Positions 51,271 through 60,989 of a stretch of DNA of 64,000 nucleotides are shown here, in pieces; positions within the stretch are counted from its first letter, which is position 1, and each line of letters opens with the position of its first letter. Source of the DNA: Prado023 sp963700475 (GTDB lineage Bacteria > Actinomycetota > Actinomycetes > S36-B12 > CAIYMF01); NCBI GenBank assembly GCA_963700475.1, contig CAVOXR010000009.1, positions 310,001-374,000 of the forward strand, written 5' to 3'. The notes beneath the pieces were generated by a model. It searched no databases, was not told the origin of the DNA, and worked only from the letters and a program-made list of their open reading frames with translations. A program made the translations under genes and the position numbers.

Positions 51271-53265
51271 CTACTCAGAGGCTCCCTGAGCACCGATTTC
51301 CGGGCGGTACAGGCGCAGCGACGCCGTCGCGGTGTCGATCAGCTCGGCCACGAGCCACTCCGGATCACGCAGCACGATCGCCCCGCCGGACCCCAGGACC
51401 AGTCGCCGGGCCCAGGTGAAGTCGCCCACCGGCAGCTCGGCACGCACACCGCCGTCGGTCAGCGCCCACCTCCGGGTGACGGGATTGCGGTCCAGCAGGG
51501 GCGCGCCCTCGGGGACATCCACGAGGACCGTGAGCCCCGTCGACCCGAGCGCCACCGACATCGGCTCGACCTCGGCCGGTGCATCGATGGCGCGGGCGGG
51601 AAGATCGCTGACGGCGATCGCGCGGATCCGGTCCACCCGGAACATCCGAAGTCCGCCAGCCGAGCGGCAGTACCCGCGCACGTAGCCGTAGCCGTCCACA
51701 ACGACGACCCCGAGCGGGTCGACGACCCGGTGGGTCACCTCATCACGGACTGCGCCGAGGTAGGTCAGCTCAACGGCCCGCTCAGTCGCCAGCGCCTGCT
51801 CGACCGCACCGACGACATGCTCAGGCAGGTCCACACGGACCGCGAGGACGCCCGGGGCCGGGGCGTGTCGCCCGAGGGCCGCAGCCAGCTTGGCGGTCAC
51901 GGAGGCGAGCTCGTCGCTGTCGGCGCCACCTGGCACCGTGGCCAGGGCGTTGAGCGCCACGATCAGGGCCAGGCCCTCGTCCGGGGTCAGTGTCAGGGGC
52001 GCGTCGAGGTCGAGGGCGTCGATGACCTCGATCCCCCCGCCGTCCTCCCAGTACTGGATGTCGAACAGGGTCCAGTCGTCAGCCCCCGAGGTGATCACCG
52101 ACCCGAGGTCGGCCAGCAACTGCTCCTCGGTGATCCCGAAGTGGTCGGCGGCGTCCGAGACGCGGACCCCGCTGTTCGCGGCCAGCCACGGGACGAGGGC
52201 AAGGAGGCGGGCGAACTGCGCCGTCCCCGGACCGCCGGGCAGGGCACCCGCCGTGAGTGCGCGGCCCGCCTTGGGCGCGGGCGTCGACAGCGCCGCCACG
52301 AGCGCCTCGAGCTGCCCCACGGCCTCGTCGACGGCCGCGGGGGGGCCCAGCACCTGGGCGCCAGTCCCGTAGGCGAGAACCGAGGAGATCCCGGAGGGCA
52401 GGTCCTCGACCGCCACCGAGACCAGGTCTGCGCCCTCCGCGTCCTGGCCGCGCGACTCGGCGTTGAGCCTCAGCGCCGCGGCGACGCCGGGCGCCAGGGC
52501 CAGGTCGAGCACCACCGCGTCGCTGCGGGCGAACCGTCCGATCGCGTCGGCCGCATCGAAACCCGTGGGAACCTCGTAGGGCTGGCCGGCAGGGTCGGTG
52601 CGCACCGAGCCCTCGATCCGCGAGGCGCGGAACACTCGGACATCGTCGCGGTCGGTGTCGAAGCCCACGAGGTACCAGTGCGCCCGCCACCAGACAGTCC
52701 CCCACGGCTGCACATGGCGAAGCTCGCCGGGCCCGTCGGGGCCCTTGCGGTAGTCGAACGTGACTGCGGTGCGCGTGCTGCAGGCCTCGATGAGGGCGTG
52801 CAGGGCCGGCGAGTCGAGGGACAGGCCGGCGATCGGGGCCGAGCCCTGCTCGGTCGAGCGCATCCCGAGCTGGGCCTCGACCTTGCGAAGGGCGTTGAGC
52901 GCAGCCGGCGCCAGGTCGGCGCGCTGCCACACCCGGGCCGCCAGCCCGAGGAGGGCCAGCTCGCCGCGGCCGAGGTCCAGCGGGGGCAGCGTCCAGTCGC
53001 CCTCGATCCGGTAGCCGGTGACGACACCCGAGGCATCGGTGAGGGTGACGACCGGGACGCCCATGACGCGCAGCTCGTCCTTGTCCCGCTCGAACATCCG
53101 CTCGAAGGCCTCCATGGAGGCGTCCGGGTTGTACCCGCGCACGACGGAGCGGATCTGCTCGCGGTCCAGGCCGATCCGCGTACCGCGCAGGGCCATCAGC
53201 AGGTTGAGCAGCCGCTCGGCCTTGCTGTAGGGCTGGACGCCGCCGCCCTCCGGGGGCGAGGCCAT
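51271..53265 (-). CDS. pafBC: PafB-PafC fusion, WYL-domain transcription activator
   Basis: 664 aa, the length of two WYL proteins joined: HTH plus WYL in the first half (LLNLLMALRG..., WYL-type HWYLVGFDTDRDDVRVFRASRI) and again in the second (GYVRGYCRSAGGLRMFRVDRI). PafB and PafC are separate genes in mycobacteria and activate DNA-damage genes; fused forms occur in some actinobacteria. It begins one base inside the FKBP stop (TGATG), so coupled to that gene. The WYL domains probably bind a nucleic-acid signal. Confidence 0.9.
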   Translation of the reverse strand: MASPPEGGGVQPYSKAERLLNLLMALRGTRIGLDREQIRSVVRGYNPDASMEAFERMFERDKDELRVMGVPVVTLTDASGVVTGYRIEGDWTLPPLDLGRGELALLGLAARVWQRADLAPAALNALRKVEAQLGMRSTEQGSAPIAGLSLDSPALHALIEACSTRTAVTFDYRKGPDGPGELRHVQPWGTVWWRAHWYLVGFDTDRDDVRVFRASRIEGSVRTDPAGQPYEVPTGFDAADAIGRFARSDAVVLDLALAPGVAAALRLNAESRGQDAEGADLVSVAVEDLPSGISSVLAYGTGAQVLGPPAAVDEAVGQLEALVAALSTPAPKAGRALTAGALPGGPGTAQFARLLALVPWLAANSGVRVSDAADHFGITEEQLLADLGSVITSGADDWTLFDIQYWEDGGGIEVIDALDLDAPLTLTPDEGLALIVALNALATVPGGADSDELASVTAKLAAALGRHAPAPGVLAVRVDLPEHVVGAVEQALATERAVELTYLGAVRDEVTHRVVDPLGVVVVDGYGYVRGYCRSAGGLRMFRVDRIRAIAVSDLPARAIDAPAEVEPMSVALGSTGLTVLVDVPEGAPLLDRNPVTRRWALTDGGVRAELPVGDFTWARRLVLGSGGAIVLRDPEWLVAELIDTATASLRLYRPEIGAQGASE

Positions 53266-53630
53266 CAGCGAACGGCGAGCAGGTCGATCACGAAGATCAG
53301 GGTCTTGCCCGACAGTGCGTGCCGGCCGTTCTCGCCGTATGCCAGACGCGGGGGGATGACCAGCTCGCGGCGGCCGCCGACGCGCATCCCCGGGATCCCG
53401 TCCTGCCAGCCCTGGATCAGTCCGGAGAGCGGGAACGTGATCGACTCACCCCGGTCCCAGGAGGCGTCGAACTGGTCGCCGGTGTCGTACTCGACGCCGA
53501 GGTAGTGGACCGTGACCCGGGCGCCGGGGACCGCCTCGGCACCCTCGCCCACGACGATGTCGCGGATCACCAGGTCTGTGGGCGCGGGCCCCTCCGGGAA
53601 GTCGATCTCGGGCTTGGTCAGGTCAGCCAT
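53265..53630 (-). CDS. FKBP-type peptidyl-prolyl isomerase
   Basis: 121 aa, cytosolic. Single FKBP domain: ARVTVHYLGVEYDTGDQFDASWDRGE, FPLSGLIQGWQDGIPGM, RRELVIPPRLAYGENG and TLIFVIDLL, the standard binding pocket. Starts MADLTKPEIDFPEG. Overlaps pafBC by one base. FKBP genes often sit beside pafA. Confidence 0.93.
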   Translation of the reverse strand: MADLTKPEIDFPEGPAPTDLVIRDIVVGEGAEAVPGARVTVHYLGVEYDTGDQFDASWDRGESITFPLSGLIQGWQDGIPGMRVGGRRELVIPPRLAYGENGRHALSGKTLIFVIDLLAVR

Positions 53631-53679
53631 GGGGGTTCCTCTCGGAGGGGGTTGGTGTGGCGGTGCGGACGGGGCTGGG

Positions 53680-54288
53680 TCAGGCGGCCGGGGTCTGCTC
53701 GATCAGGTCGACGACGAACACGAGCGTCTCCCCCGGGGCGATGTCGGCACCCGCACCCGCGTCGCCATAGGCGAGCTCGGCGGGGATGATCAGCAGGCGA
53801 CGGCCACCGGGCTGCATCCCGACCAGGCCCTGGGACCACCCCTGGATCACGCCGTCCAGCGGGAAGGTGGCGGGCTCACCACGCTGCCAGGACGAGTCGA
53901 ACACCTTGCCCGACTGCTGGCCGACGCCGGTGTAGTTCACCGTCACCGTGGCACCCGGCGCGACGGCGTCGCCCTCGCCCACGTACACATCGGCAACGGC
54001 GAGCTCGGTGGCCGGCGGGAAGCCGTCGGCGAGCGTGATCGTCGGTTCGGCGTCCTTTGCCCCTGTGACCGTGACGCCCTGGCACTCATACGTCGTGTCG
54101 TCCGGCGAGCCGGCCGGGCACACCGGCACCGGTGCCGCCACTGCGGGAGCGGTCGCGGCGGGGGCTGAGGCCTGCGGGGTCGCGGCCGTGCCGCTCCCGT
54201 CCGATCCGGTCCAGCAACCTGCGAGCAGGGCGAGACCAGCGACGACAAGGGTCAGGGTGCGCACGGGGGCGGTGGTTCGGCGATTCAC
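53680..54288 (-). CDS. FKBP-type isomerase, lipoprotein
   Basis: About 202 aa. Signal peptide with lipobox LLAGC, so the mature protein is a cell-surface lipoprotein, and an FKBP domain (ATVTVNYTGVGQQSGKVFDSSW, LDGVIQGWSQGLVGM, LLIIPAELAYGDAG). Between them an Ala/Thr/Pro-rich linker. It folds exported proteins. GTG 54288 (VNRRTTAPVR) is the likely start; the frame extends to 54336. Would need the Lnt at 34 kb for full acylation. Confidence 0.85.
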   Translation of the reverse strand: MNRRTTAPVRTLTLVVAGLALLAGCWTGSDGSGTAATPQASAPAATAPAVAAPVPVCPAGSPDDTTYECQGVTVTGAKDAEPTITLADGFPPATELAVADVYVGEGDAVAPGATVTVNYTGVGQQSGKVFDSSWQRGEPATFPLDGVIQGWSQGLVGMQPGGRRLLIIPAELAYGDAGAGADIAPGETLVFVVDLIEQTPAA

Positions 54289-54332
54289 CCGGCGAACTCT
54301 AGTTGCCCTTCCTGCCAGCGCCGAATCGCGGG

Positions 54333-55709
54333 TCACATCGAGTCGATGAGTCGCTGCACCCGCTCGTCCACAGCCTTGAAGGGGTCCTTGCAGAGGACCG
54401 TTCGCTGCGCCTGATCGTTGAGCTTGAGGTGCACCCAGTCGACGGTGAAGTCCCGGCGGGCGGCGGTGGCGGCCGTGATGAACTCCCCACGCAGCCGGGC
54501 CCGCGTGGTCTGCGGGGGCGTGGACTTGGCCGCGAACACCTCGATGTCGTCGGCCACCGTGGCCGCCATCCCCTTGGCCTCCAGCAGGTTGAACAGGCCA
54601 CGGGTGCGCGAGATGTCGTGGTAGGCCAGGTCAAGCTGGGCTATCCGCGGCGAGCTCCACGACAGGTCGTGGCGGTCGATGTAGCGCTGGAGCAGCCGGT
54701 GCTTGATCACCCAGTCGATCTCCGTGTCGACGGCCCCGAGGTCATCGGTCGAGACGGCCGTGAGGGTGCGCCGCCACAGGTCCAGGACCCGGGCGTAGAT
54801 CGGTACCGCAGCCAGCCCGCTGCTCTGGGCGAACAGCTCCACGCGTTCCAGGTAGTCAGCCTGGATCTGCCAGGCCGAGAGCATCCGACCGTTGGCCAGC
54901 CGGACTGCCCGGGACCCGGTCAGGTCGTGGCTGATCTCCCGGATCGCGCGGATCGGGTTCTCCAGGGTGTGGTCGCGGATGCTGACCCCGGACTCGAGCA
55001 TCCGCAGGACCAGGTCCGCGCTGCCGACCTTGAGCAGCGTGGTGGTCTGGCTCATGTTCGAGTCCCCGACGATCACGTGCAGCCGCCGGTACCGCTCGGC
55101 GTCGGCGTGCGGCTCGTCGCGGGTGTTGATGATGGGCCGGGAGCGGGTGGTCGCCGACGACACGCCCTCCCAGATGTGCTCGGCGCGCTGGCTCAGGCAG
55201 AAGGTGGTCCCGCGCGGGGTCGGCAGCACCTTGCCCGCCCCGGCGATCAGCTGCCGCGTGACGAGGAACGGGATCAGGGCGTCGGAGACCTTGGAGAACT
55301 CCCCCATCCGCCCGATGAGGTAGTTCTCGTGGCAGCCGTAGGAGTTCCCGGCGGAGTCCGTGTTGTTCTTGAACAGGTAGATCTCGCCGTCGATGCCCTC
55401 CTCGCCGAGGCGGCGCTGGGCGTCGGCGACCAGGCCCTCGACGATCCGCTCCCCCGCGCGGTCGTGGATCACCAGCTCGCGGAGGTTGTCGCACTCGCCG
55501 GTGGCGTACTCCGGGTGGCTGCCCACATCGAGGTAGAGCCGTGCGCCGTTGCGCAGGAACACGTTCGAGCTGCGGCCCCATGCCACCACGCGCCGGAACA
55601 GGTAGCGCGCGACCTCGTCGGGGCTCAGCCTGCGCTGCCCCCGGAAGGTGCACGTGACCCCGTACTCGGTCTCGATGCCGTAGATCCGCCGGCCGAGCGG
55701 ATCAACCAT
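54333..55709 (-). CDS. pafA: Pup ligase PafA
   Basis: 458 aa. Attaches Pup's deamidated C-terminal Glu to substrate lysines. Carboxylate-amine ligase motifs: GIETEYG at the N-terminus (Glu ligands for Mg), LYLDVGSHPEYATGE and IINTRDEPHA. Ends LIDSM. Overlaps the prcA stop by 8 nt. All catalytic motifs are intact in one frame. Confidence 0.96.
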   Translation of the reverse strand: MVDPLGRRIYGIETEYGVTCTFRGQRRLSPDEVARYLFRRVVAWGRSSNVFLRNGARLYLDVGSHPEYATGECDNLRELVIHDRAGERIVEGLVADAQRRLGEEGIDGEIYLFKNNTDSAGNSYGCHENYLIGRMGEFSKVSDALIPFLVTRQLIAGAGKVLPTPRGTTFCLSQRAEHIWEGVSSATTRSRPIINTRDEPHADAERYRRLHVIVGDSNMSQTTTLLKVGSADLVLRMLESGVSIRDHTLENPIRAIREISHDLTGSRAVRLANGRMLSAWQIQADYLERVELFAQSSGLAAVPIYARVLDLWRRTLTAVSTDDLGAVDTEIDWVIKHRLLQRYIDRHDLSWSSPRIAQLDLAYHDISRTRGLFNLLEAKGMAATVADDIEVFAAKSTPPQTTRARLRGEFITAATAARRDFTVDWVHLKLNDQAQRTVLCKDPFKAVDERVQRLIDSM

Positions 55710-56415
55710 CGGCGAGCTCGCGCAGCCTGTCCGGTCCGATCCGGCGGAAGGTGCGGCGGGGACGGTCGCGCTGCAGCAGGGCGACCTCCAGCTGGGTCAG
55801 GGGCACCTCGCGCGGTGCCGAGGCTCCAGTCGGCGGGCCGGCCGGGGCGGACTGCGCCAGGGCGGCGATCGCCAGGCGGACTCCTTGGGCGAGGGTCATC
55901 CCCTCCACCCAGTTGTCGGCCAGGTGCGCGGCGATCGAGTCCGAGGACCCGCCCATCGCGACGAACCCGTGCTCGTCGGCGACCGACCCGTCGAAGGTCA
56001 ACCGGTAGATCTGGTCGTCAGCGACCTCGGCACCGACCTCGGCCACAACCAGCTCGACCTCGTAGGGCTTGGCGGCCTCGGTGAAGATCGTGCCCAGGGT
56101 CTGGGCGTAGGCGTTGGCCAGGCTGCGGCCCGTGACGTCACGGCGGTCGTAGGCGTAGCCGCGCATGTCGGCCAGGCGCACGCCGGCCACGCGCAGGTTC
56201 TCGAACTCGTTGTACTTGCCGACCGCCGCGAAGCCGATCCGGTCGTAGATCTCGCTGATCTTGTGCAGCGCCCGTGAGGGGTTCTCGGCCACGAGGAGGA
56301 TGCCCTCGGCGACCTGCAGCACCACGACGCTGCGGCCCCGGGCGATCCCCTTGCGCGCGTAGTCGGCCTTGTCCTTGATCAGCTGCTCGGGTGAGACGTA
56401 GAACGGCATGCTCAT
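55702..56415 (-). CDS. prcA: proteasome subunit alpha
   Basis: 237 aa. Forms the outer gated ring. Starts MSMPFYVSPEQLIKDKADYARKGIARG, the usual actinobacterial N-terminus. ATG 56415 is preceded by GGGGGAG within the end of prcB, so translation is coupled. No propeptide, as expected for alpha subunits. Confidence 0.96.
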   Translation of the reverse strand: MSMPFYVSPEQLIKDKADYARKGIARGRSVVVLQVAEGILLVAENPSRALHKISEIYDRIGFAAVGKYNEFENLRVAGVRLADMRGYAYDRRDVTGRSLANAYAQTLGTIFTEAAKPYEVELVVAEVGAEVADDQIYRLTFDGSVADEHGFVAMGGSSDSIAAHLADNWVEGMTLAQGVRLAIAALAQSAPAGPPTGASAPREVPLTQLEVALLQRDRPRRTFRRIGPDRLRELADG

Positions 56416-56419
56416 GTCG

Positions 56420-57214
56420 TCACTCCCCCATCCGCGCCACAGGACCGTCGGGGCGCTGCATCCGGCGGTCCACGACCGCCTGGCAGATCCGCTCCAACTC
56501 GGTCGGGTCGACCCGTCGGAACCCGTCGGCGTCCACCACGGCCACGACCGGGAAGATCTTGCGGGCGAGGTCGGGGCCGCCGGTGGCGGAGTCGTCGTCG
56601 GCGGCGTCGTAGAGCGCCTCCACACAGACCTCGACGGCCTGGGTCTCGGGCATGCCCTGGGTGTAGAGCTTCTTCAGGGCACCGCGGGCGAACATCGACC
56701 CGGACCCGACCGAGTAGAAGTCATGCTCCTCGTAGCGCCCGCCGGTGACGTCGTAGGAGAAGATCCGCCCGGTGCTGCGGGCCAGGTCGTACCCGGCGAG
56801 CATCGGCACGGCGGCCAGGCCCTGCATCGCCAGCCCGAGGTTGGAGCGCAGCAGGGAGGCGAGCCGGTTGGCCTTGCCGTCCAGCGACAGCGACGAGCCC
56901 TCGATCTTCTCGTAGTGCTCGAGCTCCACCTGGAACAGGCGCACGAGCTCGATGGCGATCCCGGCCGAGCCGGCGATGCCGATGCATGCGTGCTCGTCGG
57001 CGGGGAACACCTTCTCGATGGTGCGCTGGGCGATGACGTTGCCCATCGTCGCGCGCCGGTCACCGGCCATCACCACGCCGTTGGCCCACGTGGCCGCCAC
57101 GATGGTGGTCCCGTGCGGGGCGTCGATCGAGCCCGAGCCGGTGTTGCCCAGATGCCCGAGCAGATCAGGTCGGTGCTGGGCGAGGAACTGGGCGAACGAG
57201 GCCTCCCCGACCAT
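56420..57214 (-). CDS. prcB: proteasome subunit beta
   Basis: 264 aa. Propeptide of 35 residues removed before Thr36 (TTIVAATW), the catalytic nucleophile; Asp and Lys are in GDRRAT and QRTIEKVF. GSGSMFARGALKKLY is the family end-strand. The catalytic chamber of the Pup-proteasome. Confidence 0.96.
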   Translation of the reverse strand: MVGEASFAQFLAQHRPDLLGHLGNTGSGSIDAPHGTTIVAATWANGVVMAGDRRATMGNVIAQRTIEKVFPADEHACIGIAGSAGIAIELVRLFQVELEHYEKIEGSSLSLDGKANRLASLLRSNLGLAMQGLAAVPMLAGYDLARSTGRIFSYDVTGGRYEEHDFYSVGSGSMFARGALKKLYTQGMPETQAVEVCVEALYDAADDDSATGGPDLARKIFPVVAVVDADGFRRVDPTELERICQAVVDRRMQRPDGPVARMGE

Positions 57215-57248
57215 CGAGAAGGCGGACGTCAGGGGGCGTGTCGGTCAC

Positions 57249-57440
57249 CTACTGGCCACCCTTCTGGACGAAGCCCCGCACGAACTCCTCGGCGTTCTCC
57301 TCGAGGACGTCGTCGATCTCGTCGAGCAGGGCGTCGACGTCGGCGTCCAGCGCCTCCTTGCGTGCGGATGGGGCGGGGGGAGGGGCAGCCTCCGGCTCGT
57401 CGTCGGGCCGCGCCTTCTGGTGCTCGCTGGACTGGCTCAC
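57249..57440 (-). CDS. pup: prokaryotic ubiquitin-like protein Pup
   Basis: 63 aa, acidic and mostly disordered, with a helix LDADVDALLDEIDDVLEENAEEFV and the C-terminal GGQ. The terminal Gln must be deamidated by Dop before ligation. No frameshift. Between dop and prcB, as in other actinobacteria. Confidence 0.97.
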   Translation of the reverse strand: MSQSSEHQKARPDDEPEAAPPPAPSARKEALDADVDALLDEIDDVLEENAEEFVRGFVQKGGQ

Positions 57441-57539
57441 GTCGTCCTCCTCATCGCGTCACGACCGACACTAGTGCCGATCCCCGGGCCCCACACGCCC
57501 ACCCGGCCCGAGTCGCGGTTGCGTTGGCGCGAATGCGCA

Positions 57540-59052
57540 TCAGTGCCCCCCGAGCGCCGCCACCAGCTCAGCCACCCCGTCGACGGACCCCATGAGCTCC
57601 CCGACATGCGCCCTGCGTGCCCCGCTGGGGGTCCGGGGTCGGCACCCGGACCAACGACGCACGGCCCGGGACGTCGAAGATGACCGAGTCCCATGAGGCG
57701 GCTGCGACGCGATCCCCGAACCGTCGGACGCACTCGCCCCGGAACCAGGCACGGGTGTCGGTGGGGGGTTCGACGACGGCGCGAGCGACCTCGTCGTCGG
57801 TGGTGATCCGACGCAGGGATCCCCGCTGCTCGAGCCGGAACGCAAGGCCCCTCTCCGGACGGGTGTCGGCGTACTGCAGGTCGATGGCCGCCAGACGCGG
57901 AGCCGACCAGTCCAGCCCGTCGCGGCGCCGGTACCCGTCGAGCAGGGAGAGCTTGGCCACCCAGTCCAGCCGGTCGGCCAGGACCCTGGGCTCGGAGGCG
58001 AGACCGGCCAGGACCTCGGCCCAGAGGTCCAGCACCTCAGCCGTGCGCGGATCGGTCCCGCCCGGCCGCCCGGCGCAGTGGACGCGAGCCGCACCCAGGT
58101 ACGCCTGTTGGATCTCCAGGGCGGTCATCGGGGAGCGGCGCAGGCACTCCAGAGGGGCAACCAGGCTCAGGTCGTGGGACACCCGGTGCATCGCGGCCAC
58201 CGGGTTGGCCAGCTCGATGCCGAGGTTGGGCCCGCCCGCCTCGATCATCGACAGCACGATCGCCGTGGTGCCCAGCTTGAGCAGGGTGGCGGTCTCCGAC
58301 AGGTTCGCGTCGCCGACGATCACGTGCAGGCGCCGCCACAGCGCGGGGTCGGCGTGCGGCTCGTCGCGGGTGTTGATGATCGGCCGCTTGAGGGTGGTCT
58401 CCAGTCCGACCTCGACCTCGAAGAAGTCCGCGCGGCTGGAGAGCTGGAACCCCTCGCGCCGGCCGTCCTGCCCGAGCCCGACCCGCCCGGCACCGGTGAA
58501 GACCTGCCGTGTCACGAAGAAGGGGATCAGCGCGTCAACGACGGCCCTGAAGGGCGTCCTGCGGTCCATGAGGTAGTTCTCGTGGGTCCCGTACGACGCC
58601 CCCTTGCCGTCGGTGTTGTTCTTGTAGAGCACGATCTCGTGCCCGCCCGGCAGGCTCGCCGCCGCCCGAGCGGCCTCCGCTGCGATATGCATCCCCGCGC
58701 GGTCCCAGACGACCGCGTCCCACGGGTTGGTGACCTCCGGGCTGGAGTACTCCGGGTGGGCGTGGTCCACGTAGAGCCGCGCCCCGTTGGTGAGCACCAC
58801 GTTGGCGGTGCTGATGTCGTCGGTCAACTGCGAGGGGTCGGCCTCGGCGCGGGTCATGTCGAAGCCGCGGGCGTCACGCAGCGGCGACTCCTCGTCGTAG
58901 TCCCAGCGCTGGGCCAGCGCCCCGGTGCGCCCGGCCATGACAGCGTGGGCGTTGACGACCAGCCCCGACATGCGCACCGGATTGGCGTTCGGATGGCCCG
59001 GGTGGCTGATCCCGAACTCGGTCTCCAGCCCCATCACCCGGTGCACCGACAT
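57540..59052 (-). CDS. dop: Pup deamidase/depupylase Dop, frame-disrupted
   Basis: Turns Pup-Gln to Pup-Glu and removes Pup from proteins. ATG 59052 gives MSVHRVMGLETEFGI. Conserved LYVDHAHPEYSSPEV, IINTRDEPHAD and AWFRGECVRRFG are in one frame to about 57630. The true C-terminus AHVGELMGSVDGVAELV...GGH lies in another frame ending 57540. Removing one G from the CAGGGCG run near 57615 restores it. An essential partner of intact Pup and PafA, so a sequence error is more likely than decay. Confidence 0.92.
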
Positions 59053-59059
59053 GGGCCCC

Positions 59060-59065
59060 AGCATA
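59060..59065 (-). promoter_or_regulatory. -10 box, leaderless start of dop
   Basis: TATGCT, 7 nt before ATG 59052 and just after the hairpin ending the PTS gene; dop would thus start its own message. Confidence 0.5.
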
Positions 59066-59095
59066 GGCCGGGCACCCGGACGCCCCGGGCACACA

Positions 59096-59132
59096 TCGAG
59101 GGCGGGGCCCCCTGCGGAGCACCCGCCCTCGA
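59096..59132 (-). terminator. hairpin between PTS gene and dop
   Basis: TCGAGGGCGGG (59096-59106) is exactly complementary to CCCGCCCTCGA (59122-59132), loop of 15 nt, 38 nt after the PTS stop. It probably separates PTS and dop transcription. No long T-run. Confidence 0.6.
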
Positions 59133-59169
59133 CGGTCGAATCGTGTTCAGTTGTGGGTGGGGTCGATCC

Positions 59170-60914
59170 CTACCGCTGGGGCGCTCCCGGCAGGTCGAGG
59201 ATCTCGCCCTTGAGGATCTCGGCACGGGTGCCGAAGATCGCCTGCATGTTGTCTCCGACCTCCAGCACGCCGGCGGCGCCCAGGGACTTGAGCTTGGCCT
59301 TGTCGACCTTGCTCTTGTCCTTGACCGAGATGCGCAGTCGAGTGATGCACGCATCGACGCTGGTGATGTTCTCGAAGCCACCGAATGCGGCCAGGACCTT
59401 TGCGGCCTGGCTCATGTCAGCCTCCACCGCCGCAGACTCGAACGCCGCGATCTTCTGCTCATCGGTCAGCTGCAGCTCGTGCTCGCCGTAGTCGGCGATG
59501 GCGTCAGCATCGGACTCACGACCGGGAGTCGCCAGGTCCTTCCACTTGATCGCCCACGTGAACACGAAGTAGTAGAGCGGGATGAGGACGAGTCCGAGGA
59601 TGATGACGTTCCACCACGGTTCCCTGCCGGGCAGGATGCCGAACAGGAAGAAGTCGATCAGGCCGCCGGAGAACGTCAACCCGATCGACGTGCCCGTCAT
59701 GAACATGATCATGAACGACAGGCCCGCGAACACCGCGTGGATCCCGAACAGCCACGGGGCGATGAACAGGAAGGTGAACTCGATCGGCTCGGTGATTCCG
59801 GTGAGGAACGACGTCAGCGCCTGCGGAGAGCAGGATACCGGCGGCGATCTTGGCCTGGCTGGACTTCGCCTGGCGGTACATCGCATAGGCGGCGGCCGGC
59901 AGGCCGAACATCATGAACGGAGAACTTGCCAGCCATGTAGCGGCCAGTCTCGTCGCCCGCGTTGTCGACGAAGGGCGTGTCGTCGGCGAGCTGGGCGAAC
60001 CACATGCGCTGGTCGCCCGTGATGATCTCGCCGGCCTTGTTGGTGTACTCACCGAACTGGAACCAGAACGGGCTGTACCAGATGTGGTGCAGGCCGAACG
60101 GGATGAGCGAGCGCTCGACCAGGCCGAAGATGAACACGCCGATCGCACCGAGACCCTTGATCGCATCTGCGAAGGAGTTGATCGCCTCGCCGATCGGCGG
60201 CCACGCGAAGCTGCCGACCAGGCCCAGGAGCAGGGCGAAGGTGGCGGTGGCGATGGGCACGAACCGCTTGCCGGCGAAGAACCCCAGCACCGGGGACAGC
60301 TCGATCCGGAACCACTTGTTGTAGCACCAGGCCGCCAGCGCACCGATGATGATGCCGCCGAACACACCGGTCTGCAGCGTCGGGATGCCCAGGATGTTGG
60401 CGAACGCCGCCGACGGCAGGTCACTCCAGTTCAGGATGTCGGACGTGGATTTGAGCGACGTGGTGACTATCGCGTCCGCGGGTGGACAGGTGTCGGGAAC
60501 GACCCCCGTCGTGCCCTGAGGGGCACACGTGATCACGTTGACGTTCTGGATCTCCATGAAGACGCTGACCGCCTTGTTGAAGACCAGGAACCCGACGGTG
60601 CCGGCCAGCGCAGCAACGCCGGCGTCGGCGGTGAGGCCGATGGCCACGCCGATGGCGAAGAGCAGCGCCAGGTTGCCGAAGATGATGTCACCGGCACCGA
60701 TCATGGTGTTGGTGATGAGAAGGAAGAAACCTTCCGGGATGGTGTCGACGTCGTTGAGCTGCTTGTACATGTTCTGGAAGCCAGCACCGAGACCGAGGAG
60801 CAGGCCCGCGGCCGGCAGGATGGCCACAGGCACCATCAGCGCCTTGCCGACGCGTTGGAGCTGGCCGAACAGACTGATCTTTTGTTTGGGTGGTGCCACC
60901 GCATTAGCGGCCAT
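59170..60914 (-). CDS. PTS EIICB (glucose/GlcNAc family), frame-disrupted
   Basis: Sugar phosphotransferase. EIIC with about ten helices starts MAANAVAPPKQKISLFGQLQRVGKALMVPVAILP; the EIIB domain has the phospho-Cys in SVDACITRLR. The middle is split over three frames. Dropping one base near 59922 (KF-PFMMFGLP) and one G near 59822 (LSA-ALTSFLTGITEP) rejoins the whole. No EIIA domain or gene in the window. ATG 60914 has GGAGG; it lies between arc and dop, a place other actinobacteria do not use for a sugar transporter. The sugar is unknown. Confidence 0.85.
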
Positions 60915-60989
60915 ACGGGCCTCCGCGTGTGAGTAGGGTGCACTTACAAGTCGCAACTTACTCAGATCGGACCCCTGTGGCGCGGTGGC

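Noticed and set aside
51259..53505. 748-codon plus-strand frame opposite pafBC
   Set aside because: Antisense shadow of a GC-rich gene with intact WYL motifs on the other strand.
59170..60914. EIICB as three separate small genes
   Set aside because: The pieces line up end to end as one PTS protein with no ribosome sites at the breaks.
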